DNA of 64,000 nt from Linnemannia elongata (Eukaryota; Mortierellomycota; Mortierellomycetes; Mortierellales; Mortierellaceae), in the NCBI GenBank assembly GCA_036320915.1, contig JAXBDG010000007.1, forward strand, positions 2,604,001 to 2,668,000, in the 5' to 3' direction. Shown here one piece after another: positions 44,262 through 56,100 of this stretch. Both the position numbers and the translations under genes were made by a program. Within the stretch, counting starts at the first letter, position 1. Every line of letters begins with the position of its first letter. The notes under the pieces were generated by a model that saw nothing but the letters and a program-made list of their open reading frames with translations, ran no database searches and was not told where the DNA came from.

Positions 44262-46126
44262 ATGAGGTTATCACTCCCTTGCAGGATCACCGCTCTCAGC
44301 GCTGTTATCCTCCTCGCCACTCTCGTCCCTTCCACCCTTGCTCAGGACTCGGCTCTCATTAACGACAACAACAACATCATCAACAGCGGTCCTGAACACT
44401 ATAATACCTTCCCCAAGCGTGCCGGAGAAGACGACCACGATCATGACCATGACCACCCTCCCGCAACAACAACCACAGTCGCCTCTGTCGCCCCTGGTGC
44501 CACTTTTACTTCCTCAGGTGCTATCACCAACCCAACTGCTACCACTGTACCACCCCCTCATGATCACGATCACGACCACGACCATGATCATGACCATGAC
44601 CATGCCCACGACGACCACGATCATGCCCATGAGGAGGAGGGCCATGAGGGCCATAACCACGACCACTCGGAAGAAGCTGAGGCCGGCCATTCTCACGGAC
44701 CCGCTCGGTAAGTTAATTGTTTTCGTTCATTTTCTCCTTTGAACACAGAAATGCGTGTGCACAGTTTGCCATCCTCCTTCCCCTCCAATCCAATCCAAAT
44801 CCAAAATGCAATCCATCCAATCCCTTACATCGTCCAATCGATAAAGATCTTTATTCCCTTATGACTCTCAGACCCTCCAATCATCCCTATCACATAATCA
44901 ACATCCACACCCACATCCATCGACAGCAGTAAACAACTTTTCCCTAACGAATGAAGAACTAACAACGAAGCATCTTCCTATCATCTCTTTTACTACAAAA
45001 TAGCACTTGCGAGGCGCACGATCACGATCACGGCGAGTACGTCGTATGGCACCACATCGTTGCCCTCATTGTCCTCATGATCGTCGCAGGCCTCGGCTGC
45101 GTCCTCCCCATGATGATCCGTGAGAACAACCGCACCCGCTTCGCCGTCCAACTTGGCAAATACTTTGGTGCTGGTGTTGTTCTCTCCGTCGCCTTTGTCC
45201 ACATCCTCCCCGAGGCCCTCTTTGCTCTCACCCACCCCTGCCTCTCCAAGGCTTGGACGGATGATTACCCCGGATATGCCCCCCTGATCATGATGATATC
45301 TGGTTTGACCATGCTCGTCATTGAGTTCCTTGCTTCTACCGTTGCTGTCAATGTTGAGGCTCAGAACAAGAAAGCTGCCGCTGCCACTCTCTCTGGCGGT
45401 GCCATCGAGGAAGCTCACGAGCAAGGACATGCTCATACTCACGACAAGGATCATCACCACCACCATCATGACGACTCTGACTCTGCCGAGTTCCGGGACC
45501 AAAAGTCTGGCGCCGCCCCCTATGTCCACCCCCTTGATGCCGCCGAGCCCAACACTCCCAAGCCTGCCCAACACTCCTCCTTCGAAGACACTGGCTGCAG
45601 CCACGCCCACGGTCTGGCCATCCTCGAATGCGGCCCCGGCGTCTCCACAAAAGTCTCAACCTACATGCTCGAACTCGGTATCGCTCTCCACTCCATCTTC
45701 ATCGGCATTGCCCTCGGTGTCCTCGCGGGTTCCGAGTTCCTCGCCATGACCATCGCCATCTGCTTCCATCAGTTCTTTGAAGGTGTCGCCCTGGGCTCCC
45801 GTATTGCCGACTTGACCTTCAAGAAGAAGTGGCTCCCTGTCGTCTTGGTCTTGATCTTTGCTCTCGTGACTCCCTTTGGTGTCGCCATCGGAATGGGCAT
45901 GCGGTCCGGCTACCGTGCCAACAGTGTCGAGAACTTGATCATCACGGGTATCTGCAACTCGATTGCCTGTGGTGTGTTGTTATACACGGCCTTTGTGACC
46001 CTGTTGGGAGGAGATATCTTGTACTCTGAGCGGTTCCGTGCCGAGTCGCGTCGTCATAAGGCGAGCTACTTGGTTGCTGTCTGGTTGGGTGCCCTTTCCA
46101 TGGCTGTCATTGCCCTTTGGGCCTAA
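44262..46126 (+). CDS. ZIP-family zinc transporter 1 (with signal peptide and His-rich ectodomain)
   Basis: Imports Zn2+ (possibly Fe2+) into the cytosol. Two exons (44262-44707, 45004-46126) joined inside an Arg codon give 522 residues. Residues 1-28 form a signal peptide ending in STLAQ. Residues 50-146 are an extracytosolic His/Asp domain with about nine consecutive DH pairs (100-115), a likely metal-capture region. ZIP core: HILPEALFAL in TM2-3, a variable loop with HAHTHDKDHHHHHH, then the metal-site helices HSIFIGIALG and HQFFEGVALG. This resembles the Zrt1/Zrt2 type. ATG 44262 is chosen because the earlier in-frame ATG lies in the CT-rich leader and would precede the signal peptide. 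An AATAAA follows at 46275. It probably shares regulation with the second ZIP gene through TAGGGTACTC. Confidence 0.95.
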
Positions 46127-46274
46127 TTCTTCTTCTTCTTTGCTTTTAGAATTGCCCTACTCCCCTATATTTGTATATTTTTTCTCTTCTCTTTCTCATC
46201 CATCTAAAACCCTTTCATAATAGTCTTGCATATTCTCTCACCCATCCTTAAAAATCATAGTAGTAGCTTGTAAG

Positions 46275-46280
46275 AATAAA
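46275..46280 (+). terminator. Candidate polyadenylation signal (AATAAA) of ZIP gene 1
   Basis: Canonical hexamer 149 nt after the stop codon; cleavage site not determined. Confidence 0.4.
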
Positions 46281-46569
46281 TCGCACGAAGACCGTCGACT
46301 CTCGAGTCGATCATATAACCCATAACTCTAAAGAGACGTTGTCAATTGACCCACTTTCTCTCTTGATGACTGAAGAAAAACAGCATGCGCTCCTTCAAAA
46401 AAAAAAGTAACAAAAGATGTTGTTCCCCCAAAAGAAACATATCTTGCATAACCGAACGATCTTGGACCCCAATTGGTCTCAGGCTTTTTTTTTGCCATCA
46501 TTGTCTTTCACATCAGAACTTTGTCTCTTTGGGATTGTTTGGGACTTATGTTTCTGTTTTGTTTTGTGA

Positions 46570-47215
46570 GATGACGACGCCGCTATCAGTGGTGAGCTCA
46601 GGCACGAAACTCAAATGGTGGCCATCATTGGTCCACTAGAAAACATCTTCTTCAATGATCCTCGCGAAGAATCCCTGGTTCTGCAACAAGATATCGATGG
46701 CAAGATCCAAACATACCGTATCGTATCGTCCGAAGTACCTCATCTAGCTGTCATGTTATTCAAGGGAGGATTAGAACCACAGCCCGTGCTTGATCCTGAC
46801 AACCTGAACCAGTGGACCTTCGCAAAGAAGTAGAGTAGCTTGGTCTCATACTTATCGATCGGTGGTAATGGTGTGATTCAGGAACAAGGAACATCGATTC
46901 CTGAAGAGCAAAAAAGTGTATTGGCGTATCCCTTCTCAGGATGCAAGAGAAGGATACAACATGCTACCGAACAATATCCTTGGTTGCCTCTATTCCCACT
47001 CTAATTGTTAATTGCGCGACCTCTAGCATGATTTTCTTTTCTTGGACTTGTCTCTTGTACTCTGCTCTATGCCTAGGACCTTGCATGACCTTTGCTGGAG
47101 CACCTAGAACTGTTCTCAAGATCCCTCACGTTCGACGACGTTAGTTCTGCCAACACTGACCTCCACCAGCGATACCCGCAACCCGCGTACCTCACTATCG
47201 CCTCGCTCATGTGGT
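46570..47215 (+). pseudogene. Possible decayed gene fragment
   Basis: An open frame from 46570 (first ATG 46615) encodes a polar, non-repetitive peptide to a TAG at 46831. The same frame then stays open for another 55 codons to a TAA at about 47000. A different frame becomes open at about 47085-47215, with a leucine-patterned peptide (LEHLELFSRSLTF). Codon choice looks coding-like, but no family is recognised and there is no CT-rich leader. This fits a gene broken by a stop and a frameshift; it could also be chance. Confidence 0.3.
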
Positions 47216-48670
47216 AGATAAGAGACGCTTTACGCTGAAAGCAGGAGTAACTAAGCTTGCGAATAAAGAAGGCATTAACAGTGTTTTGACACCAAAAAAA
47301 ACGTGGGTGAATGTTTGTTTATTTCAAGGAATAACAAAATGGGTTCGTCGAATGCACAGACTGCAGTTTCCTTTTTCTCCCATTTCTCCCATTTCTCCTG
47401 AACCTTCATTCACTCTCATGCTTCCTTTTCTCCTTTTCCCTGTCTCTCCTCTCTCTCTCTGACCTCACACTCCTCCTAATGCTATTTTTCTTCTGCATGT
47501 CTTGAGTCGGACCTGAGAAAAAAAAAAGGCATTTGCATACACATGCACATACATATTCACAAGACAGATACAAATACAGTGGACAACGCATACATAAACA
47601 CAAATAATTGGCTTCTTATTTTTCCTTCCGTTCAACAAGGTGAATTTCTCCGATACTCCACCTCTTGCCTCGACTTGCCGAGTCCAGAAGGAGAAATGCT
47701 TTCTCCTCCTATTGAACGCCTCTGTTTCTTACACTTTTTCGTTATTGTTGTTGTTGTTTTTCTTTGTTGCATCGTTGTACGTGTGTCCTGTGGTGTCCCC
47801 CTTGCGTCTATGTCTTTATGGTTTGCATGGTTGCTATACTCACAGCGAGTTCTTTTCCTTTGGCAAGAGGAAGGACCTTGTACGTGGAAGAATACTGCCC
47901 ATGCCTCCTCCTGGTCCTTTTAGATTTTTGCATGATGTGTGTCGTGACTTCTAAAAAGGTCTGAGTAAACAACGTTTACACGCAATCCCTCACGGTGATA
48001 TACCTTTTTCCATTGCAAAGGAATGGCAGCCGAACACATAAGAGCATTGCATCAATTGAATGCGCACCTTCCAAAGACGGTCTTGTACACTGTCTCCTAG
48101 TGCATGCAAGACTAGGATGGCAGTCGATCTTTTCCAAATCTCTTGCTTGCCAGAGCCATAAAGCTGATAAGACATGTATCAAGATGAGATGAGTAAATAG
48201 TCACTGTTGAAAAACATTTAATGGCCTCCTCAATAGAACCAGTCCTTGTGGCCTACAAGACTCGACAACGTACCCATATGAAAGGAACGAACCATTTAGA
48301 TTCCCTTGGTGATGATTCCTACGTTTTCTGTTGGCTTTATCCACGTCGACCAGGACCTTTTCCATGGCCAATGAGTTTTGCGTTGGCGTTGAGTGTCAAT
48401 ACGAAATTCTGACTCGAATGTGTACTTGTTACTTTTCTTTTGCCACCAAATTTGCATCCGATGGGGGACTGTTTTCTCATTGCTTTAGCATTGGGATCCA
48501 ATCCTTCGCACTTAAATAGTCTTTCAGGATCTCACCCCTATCATTCCTCACTTCTTCTGTTCCATGACCATGTCGATCACCTTCTCATCCATTTATTCTT
48601 TATTTGTTTGTTGTCCCATCGTCTACGAAGGGAAAAACGAAAAGGCAAAAAGCAAATTCGATTAAGAGCG

Positions 48671-48697
<27 letters not shown>
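48671..48697. repeat. Poly-A tract (27 nt)
   Basis: Perfect A homopolymer in the gap between the ZIP genes. Confidence 0.95.
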
Positions 48698-48701
<4 letters not shown>

Positions 48702-48871
48702 ATGGCAACAAATGAAGAGCCGGCTTACATTGGCAATAAGGCGCGTTTCTTTGAAAGACTGCAGCATTTGTGGGCAGGGTTAACAACGTCTATTTTATAT
48801 ACTGTGACCAACTCGAACATGGGAATACGACCCATTGTTTCCGGGCTATGTTTGAGGGCTTGCCCAAGGCC

Positions 48872-48900
48872 TCGATAAAGGTCGATAAAGGTCGATAAAA
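48872..48900. repeat. Decamer tandem repeat (three near-copies of GGTCGATAAA)
   Basis: The first copy has CTCGATAAA in place of GTCGATAAA; the third runs into an A tract. Confidence 0.85.
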
Positions 48901-49734
48901 AAAACAGATGGCGGATTCAGGTTTGCAAAGGCCTATGAACAGTTTTCAGATCTCGAAGATATTTTTCGGATATCAGGATTTGTAGGATCCTGCCTCTTCC
49001 TTCAGCAAAGTTCAGTGAATCAAAGCCATGATTTCAGACGCCACATTGAAGGAGAGTACTGTAACTTGTACGGCTGCAACGAGTCAGTGTCGTGTTTCTT
49101 TATCGTTGACCTCAGAATCATGGCTACGTTCGGTGACAGCGAGGGGTTTCTTTCTCATCGTATGTGTTTTTTAATGTCGACGCGGTCGTTTGTTCAAGTT
49201 TTGCAAATGAGTTTTTAAATATTGCAGTACGGCATCCTTTGTGCTTACGTGAGAGTTATGCCAACGAGTTTTTATGTTTGGGATGTTAAAGGTTTTGTTG
49301 TACGATATGATTGTCGGGGGGGAAAGCGAGAGAAGGAGAGATGTTGGTTCGTTCGGGTCGCGCAATCTTTTTTATTCACAACTTTTCAAATTCCACACTT
49401 ATCTACTAAAGGGCGACGACATCTTCAGTCGTTAACCTTGCGACCAACTTTTTTTTTTTTTTTACTCTTTTGCACTTCATGTCTCCTTTGCTGATCACGA
49501 TGCCCCTTCTTAGCCACACCCATCACACCATTAGAAAAAAAAATACATGTCCCTGTCTGAAGTACACCTCTAGGTACTATCTCAATCCCTTTTGATCCAA
49601 GAGATCTTTTTTTTTTTATGCATTAGTTGACTATGTAGAAAAGATGGTAGATGATAGATGGTGGGAAAAAAAAGAAATAATGATGACGAAAAACACATCT
49701 GCAGAGTGGTGGAAGGAACAAGCGAGACAAAGAT

Positions 49735-51141
49735 TTAAGCCCACTTGCCAACAATAGCCATGGCAGCAGCACCAAACCAAAGCGCCAAAAACTGGACAAC
49801 CTGACTCTTGGGGCTCGCCTCTCTGAACGCAACATTCGAGTTGATCTCCGTCGACATCAACTGGACTAAGGCCGTGTATAACAAGATTCCGGCCGAACAG
49901 GCATCGAACACACCCTGGACAATCAACGACGTGACACTCTCGCCCTCGTACGTCGACCGGATACCGATCCCGATCGCCATACCCAGAGGGGTTGAGCATG
50001 CAAACCAGGCCGAGAGTAACCAGGGCTGGAGGGAGGACCGCTTGAATTGGAGGGAGGCGATTCGGCCACCAAGGGCGACGCCTTCAAAGAACTGGTGGAA
50101 GAGAAGGGCGATCAGGAGCGATACAAACTCTGTGCCGACGGTAGTTCCGAGGGTGATGCCGATGATCACAGAGTGCAATGCGATGCCGAATTCGAGGATG
50201 TAGGTGCCAATCTCACGAGATCGTTGTTCTTGTTGCGAGGAGGAGGACAAAGTCTTGTTGGAATCGTGGCCGTGGCCGCTATGGTTATGCTCACCGTCGC
50301 TGTGGTGGTGTGGATGGAGGTGCTGGTTCTGGTGTTGGCTCTTGTTGTTCTTGTTCACTAGTAAGATTTCTCCACCATGAACATGACCCATATGCAAGCA
50401 ATCCTCCGGCTTGGCCACCAACCCATCTACAGCAGCAACAGTGCCGACAGCGTACCCATGACGGCCCTCCTCTAAACTCCCAGCATCCTCCGAAACCACT
50501 CTCTTCTTCTCGGACTGCCCGGCGGTAACATCATCCTCATCGGAATAAATCACACTCAACCGATCAATCGCATGCACATCCCCACCACTCTTCTTGCTAC
50601 CCTTCTTGGACTGACTGTAGAACCGCTGGGTAGCAGTGTACTCGAGCAATTGCAACAGCATGGCCGAGACCATGGCGATCAAACCAGCCCAGCCAGTGTA
50701 TCCCGTGTCTTCTTGAAAGATTTCTGGGAGACTCGGATCGGATAGGTTACTGAATGCTGTAGGGAGCATGTGGATGAAAGCCGTGGCCAGGATGACGCCA
50801 GAACCGAAGGTGCGAGCGGTTTGGATGACACTGTGGATCTTGGATGTCGTTTGAGCGTTGAACGTTGTGTATGCGAACAAGATCGGCAACAGCACTGTTC
50901 AAGAGCATGAGAGGGGAAGGAAAAGAGACAGAGATGACGGCAGTAGGCAAGTTGATTAGTTTAGTTTCTGAAATGAATACAGGCAAAAATAAAAATAAAA
51001 AAACAAGAGAACAAAAGAAAGGAAATGGGTGAAAGACATACCACCAAAGGAACTGGCGGCCATGTTGGCGAAGAGGCCTCCGATGTGGAGACCCAGGTTG
51101 TAGTCTTCTATGGTAGGGGTGTCTGTCGAGTTGTCTGCCAT
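49735..51141 (-). CDS. ZIP-family zinc transporter 2
   Basis: Two exons (51141-51042, 50894-49735) give 419 residues. The N-terminus is short (TIEDYNLGLHIGGLFANM), with no signal peptide and no His-rich ectodomain, unlike the neighbouring ZIP protein. Core motifs: FIHMLPTAF in the third membrane segment, a cytosolic loop with HHSDGEHNHSGHGH, then HSVIIGITLG and HQFFEGVALGGR, the metal-binding helices, and a C-terminal IVGKWA. It resembles fungal plasma-membrane Zrt proteins. The intron (147 nt) lies inside the first membrane segment, splitting a Val codon. The gene converges on the first ZIP gene. The two proteins differ in ectodomain and intron position, so this is not a recent tandem duplicate. 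Upstream lie two TAGGGTACTC motifs. Confidence 0.95.
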
Positions 51142-51546
51142 TTTTATCGTTATGCGTTGAACAAGTGAAGAATGAAATGACAGGAAAGGAGAACTAGGGA
51201 TAAAAAGAAGGGATGAAGGGGGGGGAAGCAAGGAGATGGAGAAAGGAAAGGGAGAGATGTGTAAAAGAAGTGATAAAAGGGAGAGAGGAGACGCGTCTGT
51301 AAGGTAGGAAAGGTGATAGATGATATTTTGAAAGGTAGAAAAGAAACAAAGTGCACCTTGTCTATAATGAGAAGAGATAGAGAAAAGAAAAGAAGACGAT
51401 AGGGTCAAACAAAATGCGGGAAGGAAGTATGGTTTATATAGACGCAAAGGATAAACGGAAAAAAGGCGTGAGAGGAAAGAGGGTTAATGTGGATAAGACT
51501 CAGGATGGAGGACAGTGAGGACCCTAGGGGTTGCGGCCATGGCTTG

Positions 51547-51556
51547 TAGGGTACTC
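51547..51556 (+). promoter_or_regulatory. TAGGGTACTC motif, proximal site of ZIP gene 2
   Basis: Lies about 406 bp before the ATG of the minus-strand ZIP gene, the same distance as the proximal sites of ZIP gene 1. Confidence 0.55.
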
Positions 51557-51946
51557 ACTTGTTCCTCTGTTGGACGGGACATACCCCTAATCCCTTACTT
51601 CTGCCTTAGTCATAAATGGCGAATTGCGCGCGGGCTTGGAGAAGAACGAACGGTCCAGACACAACAGACACCCTTTTTGTAGCGAACGAGGAAAAATAAA
51701 ATAAAATAATAACACCCTCAGTGGGAAATGTAAACATCGGAGTTGTCCTCCCCATGAGCTTCGGAAGTACCTCTAGTGAAGGAAAAGAGATGAAGAAATG
51801 GAAGCACTAAGAAACGAGAACACTTTATCCCTCTTCCTGCTTACTTTTTTTCATCTTCCACCGCGAATTTACATGTTCAGTCCATGCCATCAATCGAACC
51901 CTCTGCTATCAATGCCAACGATAGATACAACTGTATGTAAACGTAG

Positions 51947-51974
51947 AAAAAAAAAAAAAAAAAAAAAAAAAAAA
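51947..51974. repeat. Poly-A tract (28 nt)
   Basis: Perfect A homopolymer between the two TAGGGTACTC sites upstream of ZIP gene 2. Confidence 0.95.
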
Positions 51975-52311
51975 GAAAAGATCGAACGCACTTCCGGCGT
52001 ACATTGTCTGCACATCTATAATCCGTTTACTCCTTATCCTGACGAGCGCCGTCGATCTTGCATCTCACCAACTCCCAACGGACATCTCACTCTGCATTCT
52101 ACGCCATACTTTTTCTTATCATCCCTTTCTTCATTCCATGGTCCGAAGTACAACAAGTACCCTTCACAGTCTCACACTTCCCAAAATGGCATCGTTGTTC
52201 CCTCTACCAAAGAAACATTAGGCAAAAGCAGACCCACATGGACAAGCACAACCTCCAAACTACGCTGTCGTTGCTCGTTTATGGATGTCAGAGACAAACT
52301 TCTGCAACTGG

Positions 52312-52321
52312 TAGGGTACTC
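52312..52321 (+). promoter_or_regulatory. TAGGGTACTC motif, distal site of ZIP gene 2
   Basis: Lies about 1,171 bp before the ATG of ZIP gene 2. Context ACTGGTAGGGTACTCATTTT; a partial inverted copy (GATACCCTC) follows within 20 bp. Confidence 0.5.
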
Positions 52322-52688
52322 ATTTTCTGATACCCTCTTGGCTGTTGGACACTTTGGATACTTTGGACACATCCAAATGGGTAAAATAATGCCTCATGGG
52401 CCAACAACGAGTGTTACTTTTTTCAACGTCCGAACGATAATGAACACTTGCGCCAAGTGCTCTCCTCTTCCTTTCTCGCTGAGTCTTCCAATCCATCGCT
52501 TTTCTTCACCCACGCTTCAATATGTAGCGATTGAGAAAGACGACAAACAAAGCAGGATATACGCCACACTAAGTATTTATCCTCTACCCGTCAGAGAAAT
52601 AGGAGACGAACATCACGATCGAAACGGGGGGGAGAGTATAACAAGCAAAAAGGAGTAACATACAGACAAGCTCTGCCTGGACATCTCA

Positions 52689-52690
<2 letters not shown>

Positions 52691-52721
<31 letters not shown>
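52691..52721. repeat. Poly-T tract (31 nt)
   Basis: Perfect T homopolymer between ZIP gene 2 and the bromodomain gene. Confidence 0.95.
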
Positions 52722-53138
52722 CCTGCTTCCCTCATCACTACTAGCCTCCAATGCCTGCTTTTCGCATCTGTGGCCTCGGGATAAAAAAAAACAAATCCTC
52801 TCCACGTTTCCACACATGCCTCTTCTTCCAGCCGGCTTCATGCACGTCCCTGCAGAGGAAAATAATGAACTCGCCGCGGAATTGCAACTCACGATCATTC
52901 TTGTCTTTGTTGTGCTTCGGTTCACTATTTATTATTATTTGAGGGGCTGTTTTACATTCGTTTTTTACAATTGGGGGGAAAAAAGAAGAAAGAAGGAAAG
53001 AAAAAAAGCATTGGAACGGGAAAGAAAGAATGAAGGAATGAAAAAGAAATCAAAAAGAAGAAAAAAATGGAGGATGGAATGAGAGTAGAACAAAAAAAAA
53101 TGAGAGGAGAAAGGTTGTAATAACAAAGATCCGAGCAT

Positions 53139-56100
53139 CTAGGGTGATGATCCAGGCGACGAAAGTGAAGACGCAGATCCTTCTCTCTCAGCGGAAGCAG
53201 CTACTGCTACTTCTGGGTTTGATTTCGACAATGCCACTGGTTCAGGGGCTGGTGTTGCAGCAGTAGACTCGGCGTTTGGCGCTGATGAGGCTGCCAAGGG
53301 TTGAGCCGCGGCAGTTTCTGTCGTCGTGGAGGTGTTCAATGGCGCCATAGCGGTCGCTGTCAATGCTGCTGTCGAGTTTGAGGGCGCTTTTGCCTCCGTC
53401 ACCGCTGGGGATGACAGTGCTGGCGTAGCAACGGATGTGGGCATGGGTGCGGGTGCCTCCGTTGCCTGTGCTGTTGTTGTTGCTGTTGTTGTTGTTGGTG
53501 CTGGTGTGGACAGAGCAGAAGGAGGTGTGGTTGTTGTAGGAACTGCCATCGCGATAGGTGTAGTGGGTGCAGTGGGTGCAGCGGCTGTAACAGAAGCGTT
53601 CTGTGAGGTGGCAGGAGTGACGACGGCTGAACTAGATGCAGTGATAACTGGAGAGGCAGTCGGTGCAGGAGTCGGTGAAGCAGCAGCAGGTGTGACCACG
53701 GCAGGGGTGGCGGGAGCAGCAATTGATGCAGATGCAGCAGATGTAACACTAACAGGCACGGCAGCAGCAGGTGTAGGCGTGACAGACGCAGGCGTAGGGA
53801 CAGGAGGAGCGGGTGGTGGTGGGAGTTTTTGGGCATTGATCTCGGAGAGAGGGACATACTTGGCCATCTCTGCAAGTCGCTCGCGGATGCTCTTGGTCAG
53901 TCGCTGCACCAGGGCCTTGTCATCATCAGATAACGTGACCACCTCCACATCCTTGTCCTTGACAGCTTTACGCTTGTCCTCGGCGGTCGTGCTCTCAGCG
54001 GTACCCTCTGAGAGTACCTTTGCTGCCTGGCCCTCAGCGGTCTTGGCTGCAACCAGTTCAACCACCTTCCGCATGTCGGCCGAGTTCTTCTCGAGAGACT
54101 CTCGGACCCACTTCTTGCTCTCCTCCGAATCTCCGCCCGTCCAGCTCTGGCCCCACTCGATCTTGACTTTCTCGTCCGCTGGTGCCAGTGGTAGAAGACT
54201 ATCAAGTTCGATCTTCAACTGTTTCCAGCTTTCATAATCGGCCTTGACCTTCTGCACCTGGGGCCACGCTTTGATATCACGCACGACCTGTCGAATGTCA
54301 ATCATTTCTGGCTCCGCCTGGCTCGGCGTCATGCGTACACCCGGTTTCTCCTCGCTCCTCTGGTTTTTGACACATTGCTGCGAGTCAGACTTCTCCTCGC
54401 TCTTGACTTCAGCGTCCTTGAGCTCGACATCAGCGGCGGTTGTAGTGGCTGTGGCTTCTGCTTCTCCTCCTTCTGATGGAACAATCGCATCTTCCATGAC
54501 CACATCCTCTGGCTCCGTCGGCTGGTCAATCTGCATATCTTGACTGTTGTCCTTGGGAATGTCCTTGTTCGCTCCGACCTTCTCCTCCAATGGGGCTAAG
54601 GTTGTGGTGGTCTCAGTTGCATCGCCCATTTCGGTATCGAAATCCTGCTTCCAGATTGCCTTGGGAACGCGAGTGTCTACGTCCGAAGATTGACCCGTCT
54701 TTTCCTCCAACACAATGGCTGCCACCTTGTCAGCAATCGTGCTGGCTCCCCGAGTCAGTTTCTCGACCTTCTTGCGAATGTACTCCTTGACCTGCAAGAG
54801 ACCCGCGGCATCGGATTCCGTCATCTGCGAGACCTCGTTGTCATCGACGATACCTTCCATGAACATGGCAAGACTTCTGACATAAGCCTCGCCAGTGTCG
54901 TCTCCAAAGACCATTCCTGTGAAGACTGGGAGGCTCACACTGGAGGATCCATCGGTCTCGACAGGAGACTTGTCCATGACCGCATACGGCCCATAGTCGA
55001 GATAGCCTGCCGGACGAGAGCCAACGGTGGGTGGTTTCCAATAGGGGTAGTCGTCGAGATATTGCCCGTTGTAGGAGGAGTTGGTATCGAGGAGCGGGCG
55101 TAAGGAAGGCGGTGAACCAAATTCTTGATGAACGGGGATGAGGGACCATGGGTCGGGATGAGACGCTGGGTCGATGGATCCGTCGGTGGCGTAGGTGAAG
55201 GCGATGGTTCCGTCTCTGCGGTGTTTAATTTTCTTTGTCTTTCTGTACTGCTGTGGCGTGTGTGATCGACCAGAGTCTGCGATCGACATCGGCGACTATT
55301 GTCAGTAGGTATTCGGTATAGAACATTAATATTGCGGCATATTAGTGATTTGATCAAACAGCAACAAATATAGTGAGACAACATCACTACAAAAATATCA
55401 TCGTCATCATCATCATCTATCGTATCATTCAAATTACAGCGTATGTTTCAACCTCCGCAATCTGACATCATTTTCACTTACATCAACCGCTGACTCCACA
55501 CTCATAAACGATCCACGGCTCTGCAGCCCGTTCGCAGTTCCACCCCCGCCACTATTACCGCTATTAGCGCTGTAGTCGCCCATGCCGCCAACGTCAAGCG
55601 TCTCCTCATCCTTCACAGTCCGCAGAACTTCATCGTCCCGATCCAGAATAGTCTTGCGCTCACGTTCAATCGCACGAGACCCCCAATCCCAGAGTTTGTC
55701 CGCCTGTCTCCAATAAAGCGTCTCCTTGGCGTTGTACAGTCGCGCATTGTCGCAAACAAGCTGAAAGTCAGATAGGAACTCGTCGATCGTCGGGTAAAAG
55801 TTGCGCTCCACCTTTGACCGCATGGTTGAAAAGTCCATGGGGTTCTTGATGATGGTCGCATAATCCAGCACCACAGTAGGATCCACAGGCTGACTGAACA
55901 AGACGTACGAATCTCGTCTGCAGGTCAAGGGTGTTATAAAGATTGCGTTAATAAAGTAAACCAATGCGTTTATGGCTAGAAGTCAGACAATCCAACGCAT
56001 CGAAACTTACTTGATAAAGTTGTCTAGTAACTTGTGGCAGACAACGGAGAGCTCTTTCTTTTTCGGGATGACGGGTGTTGTCGTCTTGGGGGTCAAATTC

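Larger units (their letters stand above)
46127..49734. other. Intergenic region between the two ZIP genes
   Basis: Both ZIP genes end here. Apart from the relic at 46570-47215, open frames are short and unconvincing. A decamer GGTCGATAAA occurs in three tandem near-copies at 48872-48900 and poly-A at 48671-48697. No RNA gene was seen. Confidence 0.55.
51142..53138. other. Intergenic region upstream of ZIP gene 2
   Basis: The first 150 bp are purine-rich on the plus strand (CT-rich leader for the minus-strand gene). Two TAGGGTACTC sites follow. A 286-codon open frame at 51798-52658 crosses a poly-A run and has no protein-like composition. Two homopolymers are listed separately. The 3' flank of the bromodomain gene is at the right end. 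Confidence 0.6.

Noticed and set aside
51798..52658. 286-codon open frame upstream of ZIP gene 2
   Set aside because: It reads through a 28-nt poly-A run as poly-Lys and overlaps the putative regulatory sites. Composition is not protein-like and there is no recognisable match.
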